A DNA stretch of 19,799 nt from the NCBI GenBank assembly GCA_944363995.1, contig CALVVV010000020.1:1-19799 (forward strand). The letters run 5' to 3'. Below, piece by piece: positions 7,437 through 14,499 of the stretch. A model generated the notes under the pieces. It was not told the origin of the DNA, did not search any database, and was given only the letters and a program-made list of their open reading frames with translations. The DNA comes from an uncultured Bacilli bacterium (GTDB taxonomy: Bacteria > Bacillota_I > Bacilli_A > RF39 > UBA660). A program made the position numbers and the translations under genes. The stretch's first letter is position 1, and each line of letters starts with the position of its first letter.

Positions 7437-8015
7437 ATGGAAAATTCAATATTAGAAATTGAAAGATATGCTAAAGAATATAAAATTCCAATTATGCAAA
7501 AAGAAGGGATTACCTTTTTAACAGAATTTATAAAAAAAAATAACATAAAGAAAATATTGGAAATTGGAACAGCTATAGGTTATTCAGCAATTAAAATGGC
7601 TTTAGTCGATGAAAATATAAAAATTATATCAATTGAAAGAGATGAAAATAGATATCAAGAAGCAGTTAAAAACATAAAAAAATTTAATTTAGAAAAGAGA
7701 ATTGAATTAATTAATAAAGATGCTTTTGATGTTGAATTAGAAGAAAAATTTGACTTAATTTTTATTGATGCTGCTAAAGCTCAAAACATAAAATTTTTTC
7801 AAAAATTTGAAAAAAACTTAAACAATAATATGTATATTATTACTGATAATATTAATTTTCATGGATTAGTAAATAGCAATCAACCATTGAAAAAAAATTT
7901 ACGACAACTAGTAAAAAAAATTGAAAATTACATTGAATTTTTAAAAAATAATAATCATTATCAAACCAAATTTTATGATATTGGTGATGGAATAAGTATA
8001 AGTGTAAAAAGGTGA
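7437..8015 (+). CDS. trmR: SAM-dependent O-methyltransferase, TrmR/YrrM type
   Basis: A 192-aa class I methyltransferase. The SAM-binding loop is EIGTAIGYS (42-50), the acidic ribose-binding end of strand 2 is IERDE (66-70), and the metal/substrate site has FIDAAKAQ with D111, followed by ITDNINFHG (the family's DN pair). In Bacillus this protein methylates 5-hydroxyuridine at tRNA position 34 (mo5U). Synteny directly after mltG supports the orthology. AAGGAG (7427-7432) precedes the ATG by 4 nt. The gene ends 4 nt before the next start. Confidence 0.88.
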   Translation: MENSILEIERYAKEYKIPIMQKEGITFLTEFIKKNNIKKILEIGTAIGYSAIKMALVDENIKIISIERDENRYQEAVKNIKKFNLEKRIELINKDAFDVELEEKFDLIFIDAAKAQNIKFFQKFEKNLNNNMYIITDNINFHGLVNSNQPLKKNLRQLVKKIENYIEFLKNNNHYQTKFYDIGDGISISVKR

Positions 8016-8019
8016 TAAA

Positions 8020-9420
8020 ATGCAAATAGTAATTGAAAAAACTAAAACAGGTTTTAGACAAACAACAAAAGAAAAAGTCGATGGTCGAGTTAAAATTAGA
8101 AGAACCAATAATCTAAAACGCATTACAAGGTTAATTTCGCAATTACCGAATAATCCTCGTCTTGTTCAATTAGATAAAAAAGATATAAAAGTTATATATT
8201 CTAGTGACCAAGTTTTACTTTTAAAAGATTATCAAAATAATTTATCATTAAAACTATATAATCAAATTTTAGATAACATTGATGAAAATACACCAATTAT
8301 AAAAAATGTAAAAACTAATAGAAAAAAAATTTTAGCGATAGCTTTAGCTTCTATTACTTTAATATCAGTGTCGGGTATCGCTATCTCAATGATAAGTAAT
8401 GCTACAAATAACATTGATAATCAACAAACTGTTGCTATAAGTGAAACTTCTTCTTGGCCAATAGAGGAAAATGAGGAAACTTATACTAGTTCTATGGCTG
8501 AAACATTAGAATTACCAGATGATGATAATTATGATAATTCCTCGATTGTGCAAGCAGAAATAATAAGTAAAGATAATTATGAATTAGAAACAAGAATTTT
8601 GCAAACTAAAAATATATATAACAATTCTTTACAAAATAATAAAGAAATCCCTATTTCAACAAAAATGGATGATTACACAATTGATAAAATAGTAAATTTT
8701 ATTAATTCTGCGGATGGTAAATACACTTTTCAACTAGCACAAGAATTTGGAGTTGATCCATATACGTTTGTTTGTTTGATGATGAATGAATCAAGTTTAA
8801 ATCATGAGGGTACTATTCCTGGCGGACAATACTATAATGGTTTTGGTGTTGGAATTTGTCAATTAGAAACACCAAATGGCCAAGAAATAACTGCTTTCAA
8901 TTATGATACTAACCAAAGTGAAACAATTTACGAAACAATGGATAATGCCTTAGATAAAAGATTAAATATAAAAATGGGAATTATGCGTTATCAAAATGTT
9001 TTACAAAGATACCATGGAAATGAAAAATTAGCCCTTCAATCCTATAATTTTGGTTATGGTTTAATCGATTTGATTGTTCAAATATATGCAGATGAAATAG
9101 GTGTATCTTTTGATGATGTTGTCGACAATTATCAAGATGTTGGATGGTTAAAATATGTTCAACAAGTAAGCAGTAATCCGCAAGCTTTTGCTCAAAAACT
9201 TGATACTGATAAATATAGTAACTATAGTGGCACTATTAATTATTTAAAAAAATGGCAATATGATAGTTACGGCAATGGCAATTATTTAAAAAATCTTTAT
9301 AGTTACTATTTAGGAATTTATAGTAGTAATATTATTAATGGTGAAATAATTCAAACTAATTTAACCGATAATAATGTCGTAAAGGTTTCTTTAGAAGATT
9401 CTAAAAAAAATCTTATCTAA
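8020..9420 (+). CDS. Membrane-anchored lytic transglycosylase-like (SLT fold) protein
   Basis: A 466-aa protein with three parts. Residues 1-100 are a basic, probably cytoplasmic region with no family I recognise. Residues about 103-125 form a transmembrane helix. An acidic, Ser/Asn-rich linker (126-215) leads to a lysozyme-like domain (about 218-440). In that domain E257-SSLN matches the ES..N catalytic motif, GVGICQLE resembles the GLMQL motif, and LALQSYNFGYG matches the AYNxG motif of soluble lytic transglycosylases. Action on peptidoglycan outside the membrane is inferred from topology. It follows mltG and trmR in the same transcript, so two glycan-cleaving enzymes of different families are co-expressed. 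The long cytoplasmic N terminus is unusual for this fold and could receive a regulatory signal. Confidence 0.72.
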   Translation: MQIVIEKTKTGFRQTTKEKVDGRVKIRRTNNLKRITRLISQLPNNPRLVQLDKKDIKVIYSSDQVLLLKDYQNNLSLKLYNQILDNIDENTPIIKNVKTNRKKILAIALASITLISVSGIAISMISNATNNIDNQQTVAISETSSWPIEENEETYTSSMAETLELPDDDNYDNSSIVQAEIISKDNYELETRILQTKNIYNNSLQNNKEIPISTKMDDYTIDKIVNFINSADGKYTFQLAQEFGVDPYTFVCLMMNESSLNHEGTIPGGQYYNGFGVGICQLETPNGQEITAFNYDTNQSETIYETMDNALDKRLNIKMGIMRYQNVLQRYHGNEKLALQSYNFGYGLIDLIVQIYADEIGVSFDDVVDNYQDVGWLKYVQQVSSNPQAFAQKLDTDKYSNYSGTINYLKKWQYDSYGNGNYLKNLYSYYLGIYSSNIINGEIIQTNLTDNNVVKVSLEDSKKNLI

Positions 9421-9457
9421 ATAATTATATGGGTTTGGTAAAAGGAATGTGATTTTA

Positions 9458-10222
9458 ATGGAATTAAAAGAAATTGAACGAAGTATTATTAAAAAATATC
9501 GAAAACAAATATTTTCGCCATTTGTAAAGGCTATTAAAGAATTCAATTTAATAGAAGTAAATGATAAAATTGCAGTATGTATTAGTGGCGGTAAAGATTC
9601 ATTTTTACTAGCTAAATGCATGCAAGAGATAAAAAAACATGGTAAATTTAATTTTGATTTAGAATTTATTGTCATGAATCCTGGATATAATATGGCTAAT
9701 TTAAATAAAATAAAAGAAAACTTATCTAAATTAAACATTGATGCTCATATATTTGAAACCCCTATATTTAGTGTAGCAGATAAAACTGAAAATCCTTGCT
9801 ATATGTGTGCGAAAATGCGTAGAGGTTATTTATATAGTTATGCTCAAAAATTAGGATGCAATAAAATTGCTTTAGGTCATCACTTTAACGATGTTATCGA
9901 AACAGTTTTATTAAATATGATTTTTACCGGTAATTTTAGTAGTATGGTTCCAAAAGTAAAAAGCACTAATTTTGAAAATATGACTTTAATTAGACCTCTT
10001 TATTATGTTCATGAAGAAGATATAATAAGATGGGCAAGTTCTAATGAATTAGAATTTTTAGACTGTGCTTGTTCGGTTACGAAAAAAAATAGTGGTCAAA
10101 GATTAGTTATTAAAAATTTAGTCAAAGAATTAAATAAAATATATAGTAAAGCTGATATAAATATTATGACAAGTACAAAAAATGTTAATTTAAATACGAT
10201 TTTAGGAGTTAAGAATGATTAA
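9458..10222 (+). CDS. TtcA-like tRNA thiolation enzyme (PP-loop ATPase)
   Basis: A 254-aa PP-loop protein: SGGKDS (43-48) binds ATP, C114-x2-C117 (CYMCAKMRRG) and one of C203/C205 (LDCACSV) match the three-cysteine iron-sulfur site of TtcA, and LGHHFNDVIETVLLN is the second ATP-site segment. TtcA makes 2-thiocytidine at position 32 of tRNAs; other members of the superfamily thiolate U54 or other targets, so the exact base is not certain. The usual final CxxC is CAC here. I placed the start at ATG 9458; in-frame GTG 9449 is possible but only 2 nt from AAGGA (9442-9446). The end overlaps the radical SAM gene by 8 nt. Confidence 0.8.
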   Translation: MELKEIERSIIKKYRKQIFSPFVKAIKEFNLIEVNDKIAVCISGGKDSFLLAKCMQEIKKHGKFNFDLEFIVMNPGYNMANLNKIKENLSKLNIDAHIFETPIFSVADKTENPCYMCAKMRRGYLYSYAQKLGCNKIALGHHFNDVIETVLLNMIFTGNFSSMVPKVKSTNFENMTLIRPLYYVHEEDIIRWASSNELEFLDCACSVTKKNSGQRLVIKNLVKELNKIYSKADINIMTSTKNVNLNTILGVKND

Positions 10223-11168
10223 AGATTTATGCTTTGAAATAATTGAAACTTGTCCTAATAATTGTTTATTTTGTTCGTCTTGTTCTTTAATAGCTAAAAC
10301 TAAAATGATCGATTTTAATTTGTTTAAAAAAACAATTGATTATTTAATAAATAAAGGTGGTATAGAAGAAATATCTTTATCAGGAGGCGAACCATTATTA
10401 CATCCTAATATATTTGAAATGATTAAATATTGTAAAGATAAAAATATTAGAGTAGTATTATTTACCAGTGGTATTGTCAGAAGAAAGTATATTGATAGTA
10501 TTTGTAAAAGTATCATTCCAGATTATCAATTTTCTGGTATCGATAAACAAGATTTAATATTATTAAAAGAAATAGGATTAGATAAAATTGTCTTTGATTT
10601 TCAAGGAGCTTCAATAGATACTTATAATAATTTAATGGGAACTAAGAACAGATTTACTTATGTTGCTGATTCGATGTTAAGAGCAAGTTTAGTTGGATTA
10701 AATGTTGATGTTCATTTTATTCCTTTAAAAACAAATTATAAAGAATTTTTAGATATATTAGAAATTTTAGAAATATGTGAAATAAAACAAATTAGTATTC
10801 TTAATTTTGTACCTCAAGGTAGAGGACTTATTAATCAACAAGATTTACAATTGTCGAATGAAGAAATGGAAGAATTTATTAATATTTATAAACAAAGTAA
10901 TTTCAATGGCCATATTAGAGTAGGAATACCACTACTTTCAAAAGATGAACATTTATGTACAGCGGGTTTAGATAAAATAGTTATTAAATATGATGGAACT
11001 GTTTTACCTTGTCCAGCATTTAAAGAATTTGATATTGAGTTATTAAATAAAATGGAAATTAAAACACCTAATATTTATACAGATTTAGATAAAGTTGAAA
11101 TACATAATGGTACGAGAAAGAAACCATTATGTAAACAATTATATAAGTTTAGACAAACAATAAATTAA
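10215..11168 (+). CDS. Radical SAM protein with SPASM-like C-terminal cysteines
   Basis: A 317-aa radical SAM enzyme. The cluster motif is C13-x3-C17-x2-C20 (ETCPNNCLFC), with one more cysteine nearby (C23). GGEP (57-60) is the SAM-binding motif. A C-terminal region with C248, C266 and C306 around KYDGTVLPCPAFKEF resembles a reduced SPASM or twitch auxiliary-cluster domain. SPASM enzymes often modify peptides or act in cofactor synthesis, but no precursor peptide is evident here. AGGAG (10203-10207) is 7 nt before the ATG, inside the TtcA-like gene, so both are translated together. The pairing suggests a shared tRNA or iron-sulfur role, which is inference only. Confidence 0.8.
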   Translation: MIKDLCFEIIETCPNNCLFCSSCSLIAKTKMIDFNLFKKTIDYLINKGGIEEISLSGGEPLLHPNIFEMIKYCKDKNIRVVLFTSGIVRRKYIDSICKSIIPDYQFSGIDKQDLILLKEIGLDKIVFDFQGASIDTYNNLMGTKNRFTYVADSMLRASLVGLNVDVHFIPLKTNYKEFLDILEILEICEIKQISILNFVPQGRGLINQQDLQLSNEEMEEFINIYKQSNFNGHIRVGIPLLSKDEHLCTAGLDKIVIKYDGTVLPCPAFKEFDIELLNKMEIKTPNIYTDLDKVEIHNGTRKKPLCKQLYKFRQTIN

Positions 11169-11181
11169 AGGAAAATTAAAA

Positions 11182-11515
11182 ATGAAAAATTTAAAAATAT
11201 GTAACTGTTGGTATTACATTATTAAGTGGTTGTTCTAGTAAAAATGAAAAACAAAATGATGAAAAAAATACTGTATGTCATCACATGATTGTAGAATTTG
11301 GCGGGCAACCAGTAATTTTTAAAGAATGTGAAGGCTATGATATAGATTCATATTGTACTTCTTATGCAATGTATTATGAAATTAGGAAAGACGGTAATGT
11401 TTTAATTGATGGAAATTCTAAAATTGGACATGATTATTTTGCAAATCATAATGAAATTAGTGAAATTGAAGCAAAAACAATTGAAAAAGGTGCCTATCTT
11501 TATAAGTTAAATTAA
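11182..11515 (+). pseudogene. Small lipoprotein gene with a one-base frameshift in its signal peptide
   Basis: ATG 11182 follows AAAGG (11168-11172) and encodes MKNLKI, then runs into a stop (TAG at 11236). Shifting by one base near 11193-11200 gives VTVGITLLSGCSSKNEK, an ideal lipoprotein signal peptide with lipobox LSGC, and continues without interruption to the TAA at 11513-11515. The expected product would be about 110 residues, with a Ser/Lys/Asn linker and a small Cys-containing domain (VCHHMIVEFGG...). Removal of one A from the A5 run at 11193-11197, or of one T nearby, restores it. Either a recent mutation, a sequencing error in a homopolymer, or slippage-controlled expression. ATG 11285 (76 residues) is an internal start lacking the signal. 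Domain not recognised. Confidence 0.7.
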
Positions 11516-11520
11516 AATTA

Positions 11521-11537
11521 ACATTTTGGGAAAATGT
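11521..11537. repeat. Perfect 7-bp hairpin without T-run
   Basis: ACATTTT-GGG-AAAATGT lies just after the lipoprotein stop and before the 6S promoter. It is followed by an A-run on the + strand, so it is at best a weak terminator or an mRNA 3'-end stabiliser. Confidence 0.4.
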
Positions 11538-11575
11538 GAAAAAAACATTAATGGATAGTAAATTTAATGATATTG

Positions 11576-11584
11576 TGATATAAT
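11576..11584 (+). promoter_or_regulatory. Extended -10 promoter of the 6S-like RNA
   Basis: TGATATAAT, a consensus TGn-TATAAT box, 7 bases before the first base of the RNA's closing stem. No convincing -35 box. The same nine bases recur at 11783-11791 before tkt. Confidence 0.65.
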
Positions 11585-11590
11585 ATAATT

Positions 11591-11772
11591 GTCTAGGAAT
11601 AGCGATAAGCTCATTTAGAAAAACCGACTAATTAACGAATATTGGGAATCTAATTTGCTAATGGTGTTGAATGCTCAAGTTTCTTGAGAATCCTAAAATT
11701 AGTAATGTGATGCCCACCTGGTAGAGACTAGGTTTTATCGTTAAGAGCCCGTATTCTTGGACTTTTTTTTTT
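11591..11772 (+). ncRNA. ssrS: 6S RNA (SsrS-like)
   Basis: A non-coding stretch folds by eye into the 6S architecture. The closing stem pairs 11591-11601 (GTCTAGGAATA) with 11752-11762 (TATTCTTGGAC), 11 pairs including G-U. Further pairs are GCTC (11609-11612) with GAGC (11745-11748), and AAAACC (11620-11625) with GGTTTT (11731-11736). A large unpaired central bubble follows (about 11626-11649 and 11703-11730), then a terminal hairpin: CTAATTT with AAATTAG (11650-11656/11696-11702) and CTCAAG with CTTGAG (11674-11679/11683-11688). A T10 run comes straight after the closing stem, making it the terminator. 6S RNA binds vegetative RNA polymerase by mimicking an open promoter. I assign the class by shape, length (~175 nt) and the 3'-side segment GCCCACCTGG; I see no SRP, tmRNA or T-box motifs. 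Confidence 0.65.
11752..11772 (+). terminator. Intrinsic terminator of the 6S-like RNA
   Basis: The 3' arm of the closing stem is immediately followed by ten T (11763-11772). The long-range stem, rather than a local hairpin, appears to serve as the terminator. Confidence 0.55.
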
Positions 11773-11782
11773 GTATAAAATA

Positions 11783-11791
11783 TGATATAAT
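11783..11791 (+). promoter_or_regulatory. Extended -10 promoter of tkt
   Basis: TGATATAAT, identical to the box before the 6S-like RNA, 11 bases after that RNA's T-run. Predicted start near 11798, giving a leader of about 21 nt. Confidence 0.6.
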
Positions 11792-11818
11792 GAAAACAAT
11801 AAATGAAGGTGATGAATA

Positions 11819-13747
11819 TTGGATCGAGAAATAGTTAACAATATTAAAAGTTTAGGAATAGATATGATTGATAAAGCTGGTAGTGGTCATCCTGGAATTG
11901 TTTTAGGAGCAGCCTCAATTATTTATACTTTATATGCTAAACATATGAATGTTAATATTGATGACCCTTTATGGGAAAATCGTGATCGTTTTGTTTTATC
12001 TGCAGGACATGGTTCAGCTTTATTGTATGCCACTTTATATATGGCTGGTTTTAATTTAACAATTGATGATTTAAAACAATTTAGACATATCAATTCTAAA
12101 ACACCTGGTCATCCTGAATTTGGCGTGACTGAAGGAGTTGATATGTCAACTGGTCCTTTAGGTCAAGGAATTGCTTCGGCAGTAGGTATGGCTTTAGCTA
12201 GTAAAATATTAAACAAAAAGTATGAAATACCTAAAAAAAGTAAATTAGGAAAAGAACAAAGTTTGTTTGATTATAATGTTTATGTTTTATGTGGCGATGG
12301 TGACTTAATGGAAGGTATTAGTTATGAAGCTACTTCTTTAGCAGGAAGTTTGAAATTAAATAATTTAATTGTTTTATATGATTCGAATAATATCAGTTTA
12401 GATGGAAAAACAACTGGTGTATTTGATGATAATATAATTGAACGTTTTAAAGCTTTAAACTGGGATACAATTCAAGTAAAAGATGGTACAATTATTTCAA
12501 GTATTGATAAAGCGATTGAAGAAGCTAAAAAGAATGCAAAACCAACTTTAATTGAGATAAAAACAATAATTGGTGAAGGTTCAATCAATGAAAATACTAA
12601 TTTGGTTCATGGTACACCATTGGATAAAGATGATATAACTAAATTAAAATTAAAATTACAAATTGAGCCAGAAGAATTTTATGTCAATAAAGAAGCTAGA
12701 GAAAATTTTATCAATCAAATAAAAGAACGAAGTTTAAAAAAGTATGATATATATAATAAACAAGTTGAAGATTTTCATTATAAAAAAGAAGAAATAAGAA
12801 TTGATTTAGGAAATTTATCTTTTGATTATAATTTGAAAGAATCTTTACGAGTAAGTAATGGCAAAATAATGCAAGAAATAGAAAAAAAAATACCTAATTT
12901 TATTGGTGGAAGTGCAGATTTAGGTTCTTCAACTAAAGCAGTTTTACATGATACTTTAAATAATTTTATTGGTAATAATATTAATTTTGGGGTAAGAGAA
13001 CATGCTATGGGGGCAATTTTAAATGGTTTAGCCTTAAATAATTTTTATGCTTTTGGTTCTACTTTTTTAGCCTTTTCCGATTATTTAAAGCCAGCTATTA
13101 GAATGAGTGCATTAATGAATTTACCTGTAACCTATATATTTACTCATGATTCAATCAATATTGGTCAAGATGGTCCAACGCATCAGCCAATTGAACAATT
13201 AGCTTCCTTAAGAAGTATCCCTAATTTGTCTGTTTTCCGCCCTGCTGATGCTAAAGAAATAACTGGCTGTTGGGAGTATATTATTAACAATAAAAAACCA
13301 AGTTGTTTGATTTTATCACGAAATGAAGTTAATTTATTAGACAAAACAGATCGTATTAATGTTAATTATGGCGGTTATATAGTAAGAAAAGAAAATAATT
13401 TATATGCCATTATTATAAGTAGTGGTAGTGAAGTCGAATTAAGTATTAAAATTGCTAATGATTTATATGAAATGTATAAAATAGACGTGAGAGTTGTAAG
13501 TATGCCTAATCGGGAACTATTTTTAAGACAAAGTAAAGAATATCAAGAAGAGATAATTCCTAAAGGCTATCGGGTAATTGTGATTGAACCTGGTAGTAAA
13601 CAAGGTTGGGAAGGATTTGTTTATAGTGATAAATACTTAATAACATTAAATAATTTCGGATATAGTGGTACAAAAGATGAAGTCTTTGATAAAATGGATT
13701 TTAGTTATAATAAAATTTTAAAAAAAGTTATTAAACTGTTAAAATAA
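11819..13747 (+). CDS. tkt: Transketolase
   Basis: A 642-aa thiamine-diphosphate enzyme of the pentose phosphate pathway that moves two-carbon units between sugar phosphates. Landmarks: AGSGHPGIVLGAA near the N terminus, SAGHGSALLYATL, TGPLGQGIASAVGMA, the ThDP-binding GDGDLMEGISYEA starting at G159, then GGSADLGSS, NFGVREHAMGA, HDSINIGQDGPTHQP and SVFRPADAKE in the PYR domain, and a complete C-terminal domain. The start is TTG at 11819: AAGGTGAT (11806-11813) is 5 nt upstream and the sequence from there fits the family N terminus. The preceding ATG at 11812 is out of frame. sirA and yneF follow, the same order as in Bacillus subtilis. Confidence 0.95.
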   Translation: MDREIVNNIKSLGIDMIDKAGSGHPGIVLGAASIIYTLYAKHMNVNIDDPLWENRDRFVLSAGHGSALLYATLYMAGFNLTIDDLKQFRHINSKTPGHPEFGVTEGVDMSTGPLGQGIASAVGMALASKILNKKYEIPKKSKLGKEQSLFDYNVYVLCGDGDLMEGISYEATSLAGSLKLNNLIVLYDSNNISLDGKTTGVFDDNIIERFKALNWDTIQVKDGTIISSIDKAIEEAKKNAKPTLIEIKTIIGEGSINENTNLVHGTPLDKDDITKLKLKLQIEPEEFYVNKEARENFINQIKERSLKKYDIYNKQVEDFHYKKEEIRIDLGNLSFDYNLKESLRVSNGKIMQEIEKKIPNFIGGSADLGSSTKAVLHDTLNNFIGNNINFGVREHAMGAILNGLALNNFYAFGSTFLAFSDYLKPAIRMSALMNLPVTYIFTHDSINIGQDGPTHQPIEQLASLRSIPNLSVFRPADAKEITGCWEYIINNKKPSCLILSRNEVNLLDKTDRINVNYGGYIVRKENNLYAIIISSGSEVELSIKIANDLYEMYKIDVRVVSMPNRELFLRQSKEYQEEIIPKGYRVIVIEPGSKQGWEGFVYSDKYLITLNNFGYSGTKDEVFDKMDFSYNKILKKVIKLLK

Positions 13748-13772
13748 GACAATTTTTTTAAATTTTAGATTA

Positions 13773-13778
13773 TATAAT
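13773..13778 (+). promoter_or_regulatory. Possible -10 box of the sirA-like gene
   Basis: TATAAT 18 bases before ATG 13796. No good -35 box (a T-run lies at the right distance). If used, transcription starts at about the AGGTGAT ribosome-binding site. Confidence 0.35.
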
Positions 13779-13795
13779 CAAATTAGGTGATTCTA

Positions 13796-14185
13796 ATGAG
13801 AGAATATAATCTTTTTGTTTTAAAAAAAGAATATTATGAATATTATAAAAAAAATCCTTTATTTTTATTTGATACATTAAAAAAATTATATTATATGAAA
13901 GAAAATTTTAATTATGGTGTTTCATTATATAGTCAATTGTGTGAAAGAATAAATACATTTAATTTAAAATATTATTTAAATAGAAAATATCATTTAGATA
14001 ATGAACGAACATTTTATATTGATAAATCCTTTATTGAACTAAAACATACGCGAATTATAATTCGAACTCAATATGAAACAAAAATTATTAATGAATTTAA
14101 TAATTATAGTAAATATATTTTTGTTTGTGATTTTATTAATAATGATTATTTTTGGTTAGATAAAAAAATTTTAATTTATTCATAA
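13796..14185 (+). CDS. sirA: SirA-like (YneE) putative DnaA inhibitor
   Basis: A 129-aa protein rich in Tyr, Asn and Lys. It resembles B. subtilis SirA/YneE in length (148 aa there), in its start (REYNLFVLKKEYY against a YYTYLIKEEF-type start) and in its end, where YIFVCDFINNDYFWLD parallels SirA's FLAFDFNSKRYGWL. It also occupies the same place between tkt and yneF. SirA binds DnaA domain I and blocks replication initiation at sporulation. Overall identity is low, so the name rests on combined synteny and end motifs. I chose ATG 13796 over GTG 13787 because AGGTGAT (13785-13791) precedes it by 4 nt. If the host does not sporulate, the protein must restrain replication under another signal. 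Confidence 0.65.
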   Translation: MREYNLFVLKKEYYEYYKKNPLFLFDTLKKLYYMKENFNYGVSLYSQLCERINTFNLKYYLNRKYHLDNERTFYIDKSFIELKHTRIIIRTQYETKIINEFNNYSKYIFVCDFINNDYFWLDKKILIYS

Positions 14186-14199
14186 AGTTTGTAAAAATG

Positions 14200-14228
14200 T
14201 TGAAAAAAAAGCAAAAAAATAGTAAAAT
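14200..14228 (+). promoter_or_regulatory. SigA-type promoter of yneF
   Basis: TTGAAA (14200-14205), 17-base spacer, TAAAAT (14223-14228). Predicted start near 14235, at the first base of AGGTGAT, so the leader is about 12 nt. Confidence 0.6.
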
Positions 14229-14246
14229 ATTTATAGGTGATTAAAA

Positions 14247-14456
14247 ATGTTATGGAATTTATTATATTTATTAGTTGGAGTTTTAATAGGTGGTGTAGTT
14301 GGTTTTTTTGTAGCTCGTAATTTAATTCAAAAACAAATTAAAAAAAATCCACCGATTAATGAACAGATGATTAAAGCGATGATGACACAAATGGGAAGAA
14401 CGCCTAGTCAAAAGCAAGTTAATCAAATGATGAAACAAATGACAAAATATATGTAA
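14247..14456 (+). CDS. yneF: UPF0154 membrane protein YneF
   Basis: A 69-aa protein with one N-terminal transmembrane helix (about residues 3-25, containing the small-residue run GVLIGGVVGFF) followed by a basic cytoplasmic tail with the family pattern NPPINEQMIKAMM and MGRTPSQKQVNQMM. Widespread in Bacillota and mollicutes, function unknown. AGGTGAT (14235-14241) precedes the ATG by 5 nt. Its place after tkt and sirA matches Bacillus. Confidence 0.92.
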   Translation: MLWNLLYLLVGVLIGGVVGFFVARNLIQKQIKKNPPINEQMIKAMMTQMGRTPSQKQVNQMMKQMTKYM

Positions 14457-14478
14457 AAGTATTTTATATACTTTTTTT
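14455..14478 (+). terminator. AT-rich intrinsic terminator after yneF
   Basis: AAAAGTAT (14455-14462) pairs with ATACTTTT (14468-14475) around a 5-base loop, with the T-run extending to 14478. The stem overlaps the yneF stop codon. AT-only stems are weak, so some read-through into gltX is likely. Confidence 0.5.
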
Positions 14479-14499
14479 AATAGTAAAAGGAGAATTATT

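Noticed and set aside
9391..9738. 115-codon minus-strand open frame
   Set aside because: It lies antisense to the start of the TtcA-like gene, whose motifs are clear; the frame arises from AT-rich codon symmetry.
11591..11772. T-box or riboswitch leader controlling tkt
   Set aside because: No T-box sequence or specifier-loop pattern; the RNA has its own terminator and tkt has a separate promoter after it. A long-range closing stem with a central bubble fits 6S better.
11591..11772. SRP RNA, tmRNA or RNase P RNA
   Set aside because: No GGAA-type SRP loop, no tRNA-like ends or tag reading frame, and too short for RNase P.
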